This document shows, piece by piece, positions 20,362 to 30,129 of a stretch of DNA of 64,000 nt. The translations under genes and the position numbers were made by a program. This stretch comes from Hydrogenovibrio crunogenus (lineage in GTDB: Bacteria > Pseudomonadota > Gammaproteobacteria > Thiomicrospirales > Thiomicrospiraceae), in assembly GCF_004786015.1 (NCBI RefSeq), contig NZ_CP032096.1:1-64000 (forward strand), given 5' to 3'. The notes beneath the pieces were generated by a model. That model was given only the letters and a program-made list of their open reading frames with translations, did not search any database and was not told where the DNA came from. Numbering within the stretch: the stretch's first letter is position 1; each line of letters starts with the position of its first letter.

Positions 20362-20412
20362 TTACTCTATTAGAGTAAGCATTCTTATGCATAAGACTTT
20401 AGCATAAAGTCT
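20362..20412. promoter_or_regulatory. Three stacked palindromes in a divergent promoter region
   Basis: TTACTCTA-T-TAGAGTAA (20362-20378), CTTATGCATAAG (20384-20395) and AGACTTTA-GCA-TAAAGTCT (20394-20412) are all perfect and lie within 51 bases. They occupy the interval between the divergent DUF389 and MipA/OmpV genes, so they are probable operators. Confidence 0.55.
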
Positions 20413-20499
20413 CTCTTTTAGGTTAGTGGAAACCCTTAAACCCCCGCTTCAAAAATTCTTTGCTTTTTTATTATGGCTTTTAAAGGCATAATTGACCCC

Positions 20500-21339
20500 A
20501 TGATGATCAAAGTGGCTTTTATCTGTTTTCTTTGGGCACTCTTGGCAACCATAGTGATGGCGAAAGAAGAGCAGACCTTACCTAAATGGGAGTTCGGCCT
20601 GGGTCCCTCTCTTTTGTCTTATCCCGATTACCCCGGCTCGAAAGAACAAAACAATTTAATCCTTCCTTTTCCCTATATCACTTACCGCAGCCCAAGCTTT
20701 ACAATTAATCAACGTGAAATTAAAAAACCGCTTTATACCTATCGAAACGTCGAATTAGATTTAAGCCTATCCGGCACGGTTCCGGTTTCGAGCAAGGATA
20801 ATGCAGCGCGAGAAGGCATGGAAGACTTAGATGCCTCAGCAGGAATTGGTCCTGTCATTAAAGTTGGTCTCTATCAAAATGAATTAAACCAAGTAAAATT
20901 AGAATGGCCGGTTCGATGGATTTTAGCAACGGACTTTCGTTCCGTTCATGAAGAAGGGTTTGTTACTTCACCCGGACTGTATTATTACTATCGCCAAAAC
21001 TTTACCCATAAACAGCGGATTAAAATCACCTTACAAATAAATGCTAATTTTGCCACGGCCAAAAAAAATAATTATTTTTATGGCGTCAAACCCAGTGAAG
21101 CCAATGCTACCCGACCGGCCTATCGACCAACAGGCGGATTTTCGGGAATGCTTTATGGAATGAGTTTGAATTGGCATATCGGGGATTATTGGGTGGGAGC
21201 TTTTTATCGGTTACGTGATTTGAGCAATACTGTTTTTGAAAACAGCCCTTTAATCGAAACAACCCAGTCCGAAACCTTTGGCATGACCGTGACATGGAAC
21301 TTCTATACGTCAAATGAAACCGTTCAAGGACTCGAGTAA
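20500..21339 (+). CDS. MipA/OmpV family outer-membrane protein
   Basis: Outer-membrane barrel family that includes MipA, a scaffold for murein-synthesising enzymes, and OmpV. About 279 residues from ATG 20500, with a signal peptide ending near VMAKEE. Family features are GLGPSLLSYPDYPGSKEQNN, IGPVIKVGLYQ in the middle, and alternating beta strands to a final aromatic strand MTVTWNFYTS. A longer frame back to 20473 is possible but would spoil the signal peptide. Divergent from DUF389 and convergent with hslR. Confidence 0.83.
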   Translation: MMIKVAFICFLWALLATIVMAKEEQTLPKWEFGLGPSLLSYPDYPGSKEQNNLILPFPYITYRSPSFTINQREIKKPLYTYRNVELDLSLSGTVPVSSKDNAAREGMEDLDASAGIGPVIKVGLYQNELNQVKLEWPVRWILATDFRSVHEEGFVTSPGLYYYYRQNFTHKQRIKITLQINANFATAKKNNYFYGVKPSEANATRPAYRPTGGFSGMLYGMSLNWHIGDYWVGAFYRLRDLSNTVFENSPLIETTQSETFGMTVTWNFYTSNETVQGLE

Positions 21340-21378
21340 AACGCTCGGTATCTTTGTGATACACACTTAAAACAGGGG

Positions 21379-21756
21379 TTACTCTTCACCAAAAGACAGT
21401 TGCTCAATCTTTCGACGATCTCGCTTGGTTGGGCGACCCGCTCCTTTTTCACGATAACCTGCTAAAGCTAATAACGGGGAGGGGACTTTTTGATTTAAAA
21501 GCTCAACATCCAATCGGTAAAGCATTTCAGCGACTTCCGCAGAACCGCGTTTGTCAGTAATGCCGATGACCGTCACTTCGACTTTGCGATGCGGTTGGGT
21601 AATTTTGAGTTTATCCCCCTCACAAACCTGTTTGCTGGGCTTTGGCTTGGACCCATTGAGCTCAACCTTTCCACCTTTCACGGCATCTAGCGCCACACCC
21701 CGGGTTTTAAAAAAGCGTGCGGCCCATAACCATTTATCGATACGCACTCTATCCAT
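21379..21756 (-). CDS. hslR: Ribosome-associated heat shock protein Hsp15
   Basis: Small S4-domain RNA-binding protein of 125 residues that recycles 50S subunits carrying stalled nascent chains. The S4 fold occupies the N-terminal part, with RIDKWLWAARFFKTRG and GGKVELNGSKPKPSKQVCEG. A basic tail follows (RPTKRDRRKIEQL). It lies 12 bases after hemF on the same strand, so the two are probably cotranscribed. Confidence 0.92.
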   Translation of the reverse strand: MDRVRIDKWLWAARFFKTRGVALDAVKGGKVELNGSKPKPSKQVCEGDKLKITQPHRKVEVTVIGITDKRGSAEVAEMLYRLDVELLNQKVPSPLLALAGYREKGAGRPTKRDRRKIEQLSFGEE

Positions 21757-21768
21757 AAACTGTCCTAT

Positions 21769-22758
<990 letters not shown>

Positions 22759-22829
22759 TTAGCTTGTATTTTATAGAAAAACCCTTATAACTTCTTTAAA
22801 ATATTCCGATCATATCTAAGAGAAATGCC

Positions 22830-23648
22830 ATGTCCTTTAAATCCTTTTTGTTTCCCGTTATCCTTTCCATCAGTGCTTTTGGACTGTTAAGTTGTAGCGG
22901 CGCCACGACGAAAAAAGGCACGGTTGGCGTCGAGCGCCAACAGATGCTTTTAATTTCCGAGGCTGAAATGCAGAAAGGCGCTGAACAAGCGTATGGCGAG
23001 ATTTTAGCGGAAGCAAAAAAGAATAAAACGCTTAATACCGATCCCATCATGGTAAAGCGGATTAGAACGGTGGCTGATCGGCTCATTCCTCAAACCAAAA
23101 TCTTCCGTGAAGATGCGCCCAGCTGGAACTGGGAAGTGAATTTATTAAAATCTGATCAATTGAATGCATGGTGTATGCCTGGCGGAAAAATTGCATTTTA
23201 TACGGGCATCATAACCGAGCTCAAGTTGACGGATGCAGAGATAGCCGCCATTATGGGACATGAAATTTCTCACGCCTTAAGGGAGCATGGTCGTGAACGT
23301 GCTTCTCAAGCCTTGGTGAGCCAAGTAGGTTTAACGGCTTTGAGTCTCATTACCGGAATGGAAGGCGCAGCGATGGATGCCAGTAGCATGGTGGTACAAA
23401 CCACGTTTTTACTGCCGAACAGTCGAACGCATGAAACCGAAGCCGATCGAATGGGCGTTGAACTTGCAGCAAGAGCAGGCTATAGCCCTTATGCCGCTGT
23501 CAGTGTCTGGCAGAAAATGGCTAAAATTTCAAAAGACGCTCCCCCTGAGTTCTTAAGCACACACCCTTCCAACGAAACCCGAATTGAAGATTTGAAACGA
23601 TACGCTAAAAAGGTAGAGCCTTTATATCAAAATGCTAAAAAACCTTAG
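22830..23648 (+). CDS. M48 family metalloprotease, lipoprotein
   Basis: Periplasmic zinc protease of 272 residues related to LoiP/YggG and BepA-like proteins. The signal peptide ends in a lipobox with C22 (GLLSC). The zinc motif HEISH is at residues 144-148 and the third ligand is in ETEADRMGVELAARAGY. The C-terminal FLSTHPSNETRIEDL is typical of the family. Its role is probably outer-membrane protein quality control. It converges with tsaC, and their 3' ends overlap by 4 bases. Confidence 0.9.
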   Translation: MSFKSFLFPVILSISAFGLLSCSGATTKKGTVGVERQQMLLISEAEMQKGAEQAYGEILAEAKKNKTLNTDPIMVKRIRTVADRLIPQTKIFREDAPSWNWEVNLLKSDQLNAWCMPGGKIAFYTGIITELKLTDAEIAAIMGHEISHALREHGRERASQALVSQVGLTALSLITGMEGAAMDASSMVVQTTFLLPNSRTHETEADRMGVELAARAGYSPYAAVSVWQKMAKISKDAPPEFLSTHPSNETRIEDLKRYAKKVEPLYQNAKKP

Positions 23649-24205
23649 CGCAGGCGAGTTTGTGATTGCGCATCCCATATTTGAGAAGGCGAAGCAATTC
23701 CCATCAAGCTTCCTTGCATAATAGATAACCCGGGAAAAGCGTGACAGCAGTCTGCGAGGGTTGTAACTGGATCCGTGCCACTCACATTGGCGCTGGTGGA
23801 CACAATGGGAAACCCCAACTGGTTACATAACGCCATCACATCTGGATGTTGGGTCACCCTAACCGCAACGGTGCTTCTACCGCCGGTAATCCATTCCGGT
23901 ACTTTGTCTGTCGCTGGCAACACCCAAGTAATGGGTTGGTTCACGACTTGCCAACTGGCTAACACCTTTTCTGTCCAAGCTTGATTGTGTAACTTCACAA
24001 ATGGTTCGACTTGCGAAACGCTCGAAGCAATCAAAATCACCCCTTTTTCCAACGGTCGCTGCTTCAACTGCAACAATTGTTGAAAAGCGTCTTTGTTTAA
24101 CGGGTCACATCCCAAACCATACACCGCTTCCGTCGGGTACGCCAGTACACCGCCTTCCGTAATCACACTGGCAGCTGCTTTAATCGTTAACAGGGGACAA
24201 TTCAC
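23645..24205 (-). CDS. tsaC: L-threonylcarbamoyladenylate synthase
   Basis: Makes threonylcarbamoyl-AMP for the t6A tRNA modification at position 37. 186 residues with a single YrdC fold: AYPTEAVYGLGCDPLN, the KQRPLEKGVILIAS nucleotide-binding loop, and PIVSTSANVSGTDPVT. No Sua5 extension is present. The GTG start is supported by AAGGA 8 bases upstream. It diverges from the deacetylase gene; a CCAGGCCTGG core lies in the intervening region. Confidence 0.93.
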   Translation of the reverse strand: MNCPLLTIKAAASVITEGGVLAYPTEAVYGLGCDPLNKDAFQQLLQLKQRPLEKGVILIASSVSQVEPFVKLHNQAWTEKVLASWQVVNQPITWVLPATDKVPEWITGGRSTVAVRVTQHPDVMALCNQLGFPIVSTSANVSGTDPVTTLADCCHAFPGLSIMQGSLMGIASPSQIWDAQSQTRLR

Positions 24206-24270
24206 ACCATCAATCCTTAAAAAATGAAACGGTATTTTAACAAAGTTGACGTAAACACAGTCAAAAATGA

Positions 24271-24280
24271 CCAGGCCTGG
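24271..24280. repeat. CCAGGCCTGG copy in the divergent tsaC/deacetylase interval
   Basis: Exact core, flanked by imperfectly complementary AAAATGA and CTATTTT. It lies 65 bases before tsaC and 84 bases before the likely deacetylase start, so it is upstream of both genes and cannot be a normal terminator of either. Confidence 0.8.
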
Positions 24281-24364
24281 CTATTTTGCGACAAGGATAG
24301 GTTTTCAATTAAAATCTTGTACAATCAACCATATGCAAAAAATAACGTTAAATGGATAAATTTT

Positions 24365-25516
24365 ATGTCGGCAGCACAAAAATTACATTCGATTGTGACC
24401 CGTAACCCCCTCTTGTTTTTAAGTGGCATCGGCACGTTGATTGTCTTCATTTCCACATTCGTCTTTTTGACTTCTAACGCGACACCTCCTCCAAAACAAG
24501 CCGTTTCAGACCAAGCACCATCGCCAGTTGAACATTCAAATAGCGCAGTGATTTTAATTTACCACCACTTTGGAAAGAACGAATACCCAAGCACCAATAT
24601 TCGCTTGGCACAATTTGATGCTCAACTGGACTACTTGGAGCAAAACCAGTTTAACGTCTGGTCCTTGTCTCAGCTGGTCACAGCGTTAAAAAATCAAACC
24701 CCTATTCCAGAGAAAACGGTGGTTTTTACCATTGATGATGCCTGGAAAAGCGTCTATACAGAAGCGTTTCCGCGTTTTAAAAAACGAGGATGGCCGATGA
24801 CGGTTTTTGTGAATACCGATGCCATCGATAAAGGGTATCAATCGAATATGACATGGGAACAAATGCGAGAAATGCAACAATATGGCGCAGAATTCGCCAA
24901 CCATGCTAAAACCCATCAGAAACTGGTTCAGCAACCTGATGAATCTTATGATACTTGGAAAACACGGGTGACACAGGAAATTAAGGTGGCGCAGCAACGC
25001 TTAAAATCCGAACTCGGCGAGCAGACGAATCAAACCAAGTTGTTTTCTTATCCTTATGGCGAATATTCTGAAGCGCTAGCCAACCTTGTTCAAAAAATGG
25101 GCTATGTTGGAATCGCTCAAAACTCGGGGGCTGTGGGGTATCAATCTGACTTAAGAGCACTCATGCGGTTTCCAATGAGTGAAGTTTATGCCGACATGGA
25201 TGCTTTCAAATTAAAGGTGAATACCCATGTGTTTCCGGTCAACAAAATCACCCCCTTTGATCCGGTCATCACTGAAAATCCTCCTAAAATGATTTTAGAA
25301 TTCGCCAACCCTCCCCAACGCAACATTCAGTGCTTTAACCAACATGGGGAGCCTTTATTGCTGAACTGGGCCAGCGAAACCCGCTTGGAGGTCACCAGTG
25401 ATGCACCACTCGACCCCCCTCGAAGCCGCTATGCCTGTACCCAAATGATGCCCAACGGTGATTGGCGTTGGATAAGTCATGGCTGGGTTATATCCCATAA
25501 AAATAACATGGATTAA
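24365..25516 (+). CDS. Polysaccharide deacetylase (CE4), membrane anchored
   Basis: Carbohydrate esterase 4 protein that removes N-acetyl groups from a periplasmic or exported glycan. From ATG 24365 it has 383 residues with an N-terminal membrane anchor (about 14-38). The catalytic motifs are VVFTIDDAW (metal and base Asp) and the metal ligands of FANHAKTHQ (H-x3-H). The layout resembles IcaB/PgaB-type deacetylases. A frame back to 24224 exists, but it covers the CCAGGCCTGG site and gives an unusual N-terminus. The last about 100 residues, Pro-rich with three Cys, are not recognised. Confidence 0.82.
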   Translation: MSAAQKLHSIVTRNPLLFLSGIGTLIVFISTFVFLTSNATPPPKQAVSDQAPSPVEHSNSAVILIYHHFGKNEYPSTNIRLAQFDAQLDYLEQNQFNVWSLSQLVTALKNQTPIPEKTVVFTIDDAWKSVYTEAFPRFKKRGWPMTVFVNTDAIDKGYQSNMTWEQMREMQQYGAEFANHAKTHQKLVQQPDESYDTWKTRVTQEIKVAQQRLKSELGEQTNQTKLFSYPYGEYSEALANLVQKMGYVGIAQNSGAVGYQSDLRALMRFPMSEVYADMDAFKLKVNTHVFPVNKITPFDPVITENPPKMILEFANPPQRNIQCFNQHGEPLLLNWASETRLEVTSDAPLDPPRSRYACTQMMPNGDWRWISHGWVISHKNNMD

Positions 25517-25966
25517 ATTCATAATCGTTTCACATTTGATATCAGAGTCCATGCTCAAATAACAGTAAGTTATTTATTTAATTAAAAAATTCGGAAATCT
25601 CGGTAAACGTCATCCTGATATTGGGCGGAGAGAAATGTCAGCATACTCGCGCCCTACTTTGATTGGATTGAAAACAAGTGGCTTTTCTGACAAATATCCT
25701 TGTAGGGTATGAAAAATATTAAGATTGAACTTAACCAACAATCACCAACATAAAGCAATCTAAGTTAAACACATTAAGGCCTTTAAGACCTTTCTGAATC
25801 AGGGTTTCCTTTAATTTTTCAATAAGTTAGAGAGAAAAATAGTCGAAAAAACTTTACTTGCCTAAGTATATTTATGTACAATTAAATTTTATGAATAACC
25901 GAAATTTTATAGAAAAATTAAGCTCTTACCGATGAATGATAAATGCTGATAAATGACCCTTAAAAA
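25517..25966. other. 450-base non-coding interval
   Basis: No supported gene. It holds the 3' flank of the deacetylase gene and an AT-rich leader of the GGDEF gene. A GGGC/GCCC pair around 25623-25655 could form a weak hairpin. I see no riboswitch that I can name; a GEMM-type c-di-GMP element was looked for because of the gene downstream but not found. Confidence 0.5.
25853..25882 (+). promoter_or_regulatory. Candidate sigma-70 promoter of the GGDEF gene
   Basis: TTTACT (25853-25858) and TACAAT (25877-25882) have an 18-base spacer and lie about 85 bases before the GGDEF start. Confidence 0.4.
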
Positions 25967-27238
25967 ATGATCAAACCAATTCTTTTCAATACAAATAACC
26001 TTCTCACAATCAGTGCATTTATATTAGTATTGTTTTTGGTTTCAATTCTCGTTTTCAGTGCCAAGCAATTAACCAACAATAGCCTGGAACATACCTCCCA
26101 AATTATCGTTTCTCAATACCAAAAACTCCATAATTTACTCAACTTACATATCCACGGTCAAAAGCGGACCATTCAACTGGAACGTATTTACTTACAGGAA
26201 GACCCCTTTGAAAAAGATGCCGCTTTAATGGATTTCTACCGGGATGGCGGAAACTATATGATCTACCGTAACCAGTTAGCGCTTTTAGTCAGTGGCAATC
26301 CTGCTGAAACGAAGTGGTTAGAAGAAATGAACGCTCTTGCTCGCGTGACTTCCCCGATACAAAAGCGCGTGGCCCAATTGGGCATGAATGGCGAAGCATC
26401 AAAAGGCAAAGAAATACTCATGACCCAGGCCCTTCCTCGTTTAGAGCAGTTTAGCCAAAGAGTCAATGAGTTTTCTTTATTTCAGGCTCAAGAAATGAAA
26501 AATCTCATTGCGGACTCTAAAGTACGTGTGGATCAATTGATGCACAACATTCTCACCGTGGCTGGCTTATTAATTTTAGTAAGTTTGGCTTTTGCCATGA
26601 TGATTACGCGTAAATTCAACCACATCAACCAACAACTGAAAATCAGTAATGGAACACTTGAGCAGGAAGTCCGTTCCCGCACCCAAAAGCTCAGCAAAGC
26701 AAGAGAAGACCTTCTGCATAAAAACAAAATATTGGAACAACTCTCCACTACGGACCCTTTAACTCAGCTTTGTAATCGTTTAAAAATCGAACGTGTTTTG
26801 GAAGATTTACACCAAAAATATGAAGACGAACACCAAATATACAGCTTATTGCTGATTGATATTGATTGCTTTAAAAAGATCAATGATACACATGGGCATA
26901 CGATAGGCGATGAAGTCTTGAAAGAGCTTTCAGAACAGCTTAAACAATCTTTTGCCCAACATAGCCACATTGGACGATGGGGCGGAGAAGAATTCATTGT
27001 TATTTTAGAAAATGAAGACTTACAACAAGCCGTTTCTGCAGCCGAAGCGTTCCGCCAACATATAGAAAACACTTCTTTCATTGAAGTGGGTAACCTCACT
27101 GTTAGTATCGGAGTAGCCACTGTGAAAGCAAACCAAACCATTTCTGAACTCATTCATTCAGCCGATTTAGGACTATACGAATCCAAACATGCCGGTCGTA
27201 ATCGTGTGACGGTTTATTCTAATGACGATTCCACATAA
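25967..27238 (+). CDS. Membrane-bound diguanylate cyclase (GGDEF)
   Basis: Makes c-di-GMP from two GTP. 423 residues: membrane helix at about 13-32, a helical periplasmic sensor domain to about 190, a second helix near 195-215, a coiled coil, and a GGDEF domain (about 255-420). The active-site motif is GGEEF at 339-343, preceded by LLLIDIDCFKKINDTHGH. The residues five before the motif do not form RxxD, so no product-inhibition I-site is seen. The ligand of the sensor part is unknown. An EAL enzyme lies 8 kb away and could oppose it. Confidence 0.92.
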   Translation: MIKPILFNTNNLLTISAFILVLFLVSILVFSAKQLTNNSLEHTSQIIVSQYQKLHNLLNLHIHGQKRTIQLERIYLQEDPFEKDAALMDFYRDGGNYMIYRNQLALLVSGNPAETKWLEEMNALARVTSPIQKRVAQLGMNGEASKGKEILMTQALPRLEQFSQRVNEFSLFQAQEMKNLIADSKVRVDQLMHNILTVAGLLILVSLAFAMMITRKFNHINQQLKISNGTLEQEVRSRTQKLSKAREDLLHKNKILEQLSTTDPLTQLCNRLKIERVLEDLHQKYEDEHQIYSLLLIDIDCFKKINDTHGHTIGDEVLKELSEQLKQSFAQHSHIGRWGGEEFIVILENEDLQQAVSAAEAFRQHIENTSFIEVGNLTVSIGVATVKANQTISELIHSADLGLYESKHAGRNRVTVYSNDDST

Positions 27239-27303
27239 TCACATCTGTAATATCAGTCAAACCAGACAAGAGACGCTTTGTTTAGTTTAGCAATGAAAAC
27301 TCT

Positions 27304-27702
27304 ATGAAAATTTATATCAAAGCCGCAATCATATGGTGTTTGATTGTATTAATGGCCATTTTAAATGGCGCATTCAGAGAATCGATTCTAAACCCAGTAT
27401 TCGGTGACAAAATAGCCTTACCGCTCAGTGGTCTTATCTTATCAGTCATCATTATTGTCATCAGTTATCTGCTTATTAACTGGTTAAAAGCGACGGATCC
27501 ACAAACTTATCTCAAGGTTGGTCTTTTTTGGGGGAGCCTCACCATTGGGTTTGAATATGGATTGGGCTATTTTGTCTTACACCAACCACTTGACGACATT
27601 CACCAAGTATTTAACCTACAACAAGGTAATTTATTTGCATTGGCTCTATTAACCTCTACCATCTCTCCTTGGCTGGTGGCCAAAATAAAACACTTGATTT
27701 GA
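27304..27702 (+). CDS. Small four-helix membrane protein, unknown
   Basis: Not recognised beyond a small integral membrane protein of 132 residues with four predicted helices (about 7-24, 38-60, 70-90 and 105-125). Hydrophilic residues LNGAFRESILNP follow helix 1 and HQPLDDIHQVFN lies between helices 3 and 4. The frame is open with gene-like composition and ends 7 bases before the LysE gene, so the two are probably cotranscribed. Function unknown. Confidence 0.65.
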   Translation: MKIYIKAAIIWCLIVLMAILNGAFRESILNPVFGDKIALPLSGLILSVIIIVISYLLINWLKATDPQTYLKVGLFWGSLTIGFEYGLGYFVLHQPLDDIHQVFNLQQGNLFALALLTSTISPWLVAKIKHLI

Positions 27703-27709
27703 CGACAAA

Positions 27710-28351
27710 ATGCCATTCGATACCTTTGTTTCTTTTACTTTAGTCATGTTCTTACTGGCCCTCTCTCCAGGACCCGATAATCTTTATGTATTAATGCAAT
27801 CTGCACTTTATACACGTATAGCGGGCATCTGGGTAACTCTCGGCTTATGTACGGGGTTAATTGTTCATACCCTAGCTGCGGCTTTGGGTATTACGATGAT
27901 CTTCCAGACGTCTGAGATCGCTTTCACATTGTTAAAAATACTGGGCGCAGGCTATCTGTTCTTCCTAGCCTGGAAAAGCTATCAATCAGGCGCGTTTCAT
28001 CTAAAAAACAATTCAGTCAGCACATTATCTGCCATTCAATTGTATCAACGTGGCATTTGGATGAATCTCACCAACCCGAAAGTCTCCATTTTCTTCCTCG
28101 CCTTGTTGCCACAGTTCATAGATACCAGTGCGCGTTCGGTCTCTCAACAAATGCTCATGCTTGGCAGTATCACGATTATGGTGACACTGATGGTTTTCAG
28201 CAGCATTGCAATGTTGGCTGGATTTGCAAAAAACTGGATTCAATCTGAAAAAATACAACGTAGCTTACATAAAATTGCCGCTCTGATCTTACTAACCATC
28301 GCATTGAAACTCCTCATCAGCCTGCCATATGATCTGTTGGAGACCTATTGA
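27710..28351 (+). CDS. LysE/RhtB family amino-acid exporter
   Basis: Inner-membrane translocator of 213 residues with six helices. The family signature is near the start: LALSPGPDNLYVLMQS. A Gly/Leu-rich second helix follows, and the conserved WMNLTNPKVSIFFLALLPQF lies in the middle. Members export amino acids such as homoserine, threonine or lysine; the substrate here is unknown. It follows the small membrane protein by 7 bases. Confidence 0.9.
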   Translation: MPFDTFVSFTLVMFLLALSPGPDNLYVLMQSALYTRIAGIWVTLGLCTGLIVHTLAAALGITMIFQTSEIAFTLLKILGAGYLFFLAWKSYQSGAFHLKNNSVSTLSAIQLYQRGIWMNLTNPKVSIFFLALLPQFIDTSARSVSQQMLMLGSITIMVTLMVFSSIAMLAGFAKNWIQSEKIQRSLHKIAALILLTIALKLLISLPYDLLETY

Positions 28352-28453
28352 TTTCACACAACTTTAACCACCCCATTTTGTCATTTTAGGTAAAATAAAT
28401 AAAAATGCTTATTTATAATCAGGTTCGGGAATATACCGATTGAGGATAGCACT

Positions 28454-29851
28454 ATGACACCGATTCAATCCTTTGGAGCAGCAGAAACCGTGACGGGCTC
28501 CTGTCACCTTTTACAACTCAAACAAGGACCTCAAATCCTAATCGATTGTGGCATGTTTCAAGGATATGCTGAAAAACGTGCTTATGAAGACTTTGGGTTT
28601 GATCCTAAAAAAATCGATGTTTTGCTAATTACACATGCCCATCTGGACCATGTTGGGCGCATTCCAAAACTGGTTAAGGAAGGCTTTAAAGGCCGTATTA
28701 TCAGTTTAAGAGCCACCATTGATATCATGGAAGTGATTCTATTGGACAGTGCAAAGATTATGCACGAAGATTACAAAACGGCGTTCAAAAAAGCGCAGCG
28801 TCGTGGAGAGGAAGACAAAGTCACCCTACCACTGTATACCCTTGAAGATGTTCAATCAGTCTTTGACTTAGACATTCAGTATGCCGAGTATGACCAACCG
28901 ATTGTCATCAATAAAGACGTGAAAGCCACTTTTAGAAATGCTGGACATATTTTAGGCTCCTCAACCATTCAAGTTGATTTTAAAGAAGAACAACAAAGCA
29001 AAACCATCGTTTTTTCAGGCGACTTAGGCAATGACGAAGATGTCATCATGCCGCCACCAGAATCGGTTCAAAATGCGGATGCGCTTTACATTGAATCCAC
29101 GTATGGAGATCGAAATCACCGTGCTTTAGAAGGCAGTATCCAAGAGTTTAAAGAAGCCGTCATCAACACCTTAATGAATCAGGGGAATGTTTTAATCCCT
29201 TCTTTTGCGGTAGAACGTTCACAGGAAATTTTACTGTTGCTCAAACAGATGTATTACGATGATGAGCTTCCGCCTTGTAAAATCTTTTTAGACTCTCCCA
29301 TGGCCATCCGAGCCACCGATATCTATAACCAATACCATGAAGAGCTGAATGAAACTGCGAATGACTTCATCAAAAAGGATGGATCCGTTTTCGATTTTCC
29401 GCCTTTGGAATATACTCTAAAAGGGTCAGATTCGATGAAAATCAACGATGAAGAATCCGGCTGCATCATCATTGCAGGCAGCGGTATGTGTAGTGGCGGT
29501 CGCATTCTGCACCACTTCAAACACCGGTTATGGAATGCTCGCAACAGTGTTATTTTTGTTGGCTATCAAGCCCAAGGAACTCTCGGCCGTTTAATGGTGG
29601 ATGGCGCTGAAGAAATCCGAATTTATCGAGAAACCATCAAAGTGCGGGCAAAAATGTACATGATTAATGGCTTTTCTGCCCATGCGGATCAAGGCGAGCT
29701 TTTGAATTGGATTGGAAACTTTAAAAAACTCGATAAGGTGTTCTTGATTCATGGTGAACGAGACAAACAAGAAATTTTTAAAACCGCCATTGAAGAACGG
29801 TTCCATAAAACCGTTCATATTGTTGAATATGCAGAAGAAGTCTGGATTTAA
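28454..29851 (+). CDS. Beta-CASP metallo-beta-lactamase-fold hydrolase
   Basis: 465-residue member of the MBL-fold family with the RNA specificity (beta-CASP and RMMBL) domains. These are usually nucleases related to CPSF73. Zinc ligands are in THAHLDHVGR (near residue 60) and the second site lies in NAGHILGSS and SGDLGND. The beta-CASP part holds IPSFAVERSQEILL and IIAGSGMCSGGRILHH, and the C-terminal motif is GFSAHADQGEL. A GAGGA site precedes the ATG. Bacterial substrates of this subgroup are not well known. A LapA-like gene follows closely. Confidence 0.88.
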   Translation: MTPIQSFGAAETVTGSCHLLQLKQGPQILIDCGMFQGYAEKRAYEDFGFDPKKIDVLLITHAHLDHVGRIPKLVKEGFKGRIISLRATIDIMEVILLDSAKIMHEDYKTAFKKAQRRGEEDKVTLPLYTLEDVQSVFDLDIQYAEYDQPIVINKDVKATFRNAGHILGSSTIQVDFKEEQQSKTIVFSGDLGNDEDVIMPPPESVQNADALYIESTYGDRNHRALEGSIQEFKEAVINTLMNQGNVLIPSFAVERSQEILLLLKQMYYDDELPPCKIFLDSPMAIRATDIYNQYHEELNETANDFIKKDGSVFDFPPLEYTLKGSDSMKINDEESGCIIIAGSGMCSGGRILHHFKHRLWNARNSVIFVGYQAQGTLGRLMVDGAEEIRIYRETIKVRAKMYMINGFSAHADQGELLNWIGNFKKLDKVFLIHGERDKQEIFKTAIEERFHKTVHIVEYAEEVWI

Positions 29852-29877
29852 TCAAATCATTACAAAGAAGAGCGCAC

Positions 29878-30105
29878 ATGAACAAAGCAAAATCGATTCT
29901 TTCTATCATTCTAGTGACGGTATCTGTCATTTTTTTATTGCAGAATATGGTCACCGTGAAAATTGAATTTTTAATCTGGAGTTTAACGGTTCCTAGAGCC
30001 TTGCTAGTGGTTATCTTAATTGGAATCGGCTTTATTATTGGCTTACTGTTTTCTAATTATTCTAACCATCATAAATTACCGAACCCTCCTGCGGATAATT
30101 CATAA
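29878..30105 (+). CDS. LapA-domain (DUF1049) small membrane protein
   Basis: 75-residue protein with two membrane helices (about 7-22 and 40-60) separated by VTVKIEFLIWSLTVPRALLV. This strand-like element and its position match the LapA/DUF1049 family, some members of which take part in lipopolysaccharide assembly. It lacks the longer cytoplasmic coiled coil of E. coli LapA and lies 26 bases after the beta-CASP gene, probably in one operon. Confidence 0.75.
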   Translation: MNKAKSILSIILVTVSVIFLLQNMVTVKIEFLIWSLTVPRALLVVILIGIGFIIGLLFSNYSNHHKLPNPPADNS

Positions 30106-30129
30106 AAATACTTTCAAGGAAAAATACTC

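Noticed and set aside
24224-24364. Longer N-terminus of the polysaccharide deacetylase
   Set aside because: It would translate through a CCAGGCCTGG site, has no ribosome binding site that I can see, and would put a charged segment before the membrane anchor. ATG 24365 fits better.
25770-25795. AAGGCCTTT palindrome as another copy of the dispersed motif
   Set aside because: It shares only the central GGCC, and the flanking bases differ from CCAGGCCTGG.
25517-25966. c-di-GMP riboswitch before the GGDEF gene
   Set aside because: No GEMM-type conserved segments were found; only a weak hairpin and a candidate promoter.
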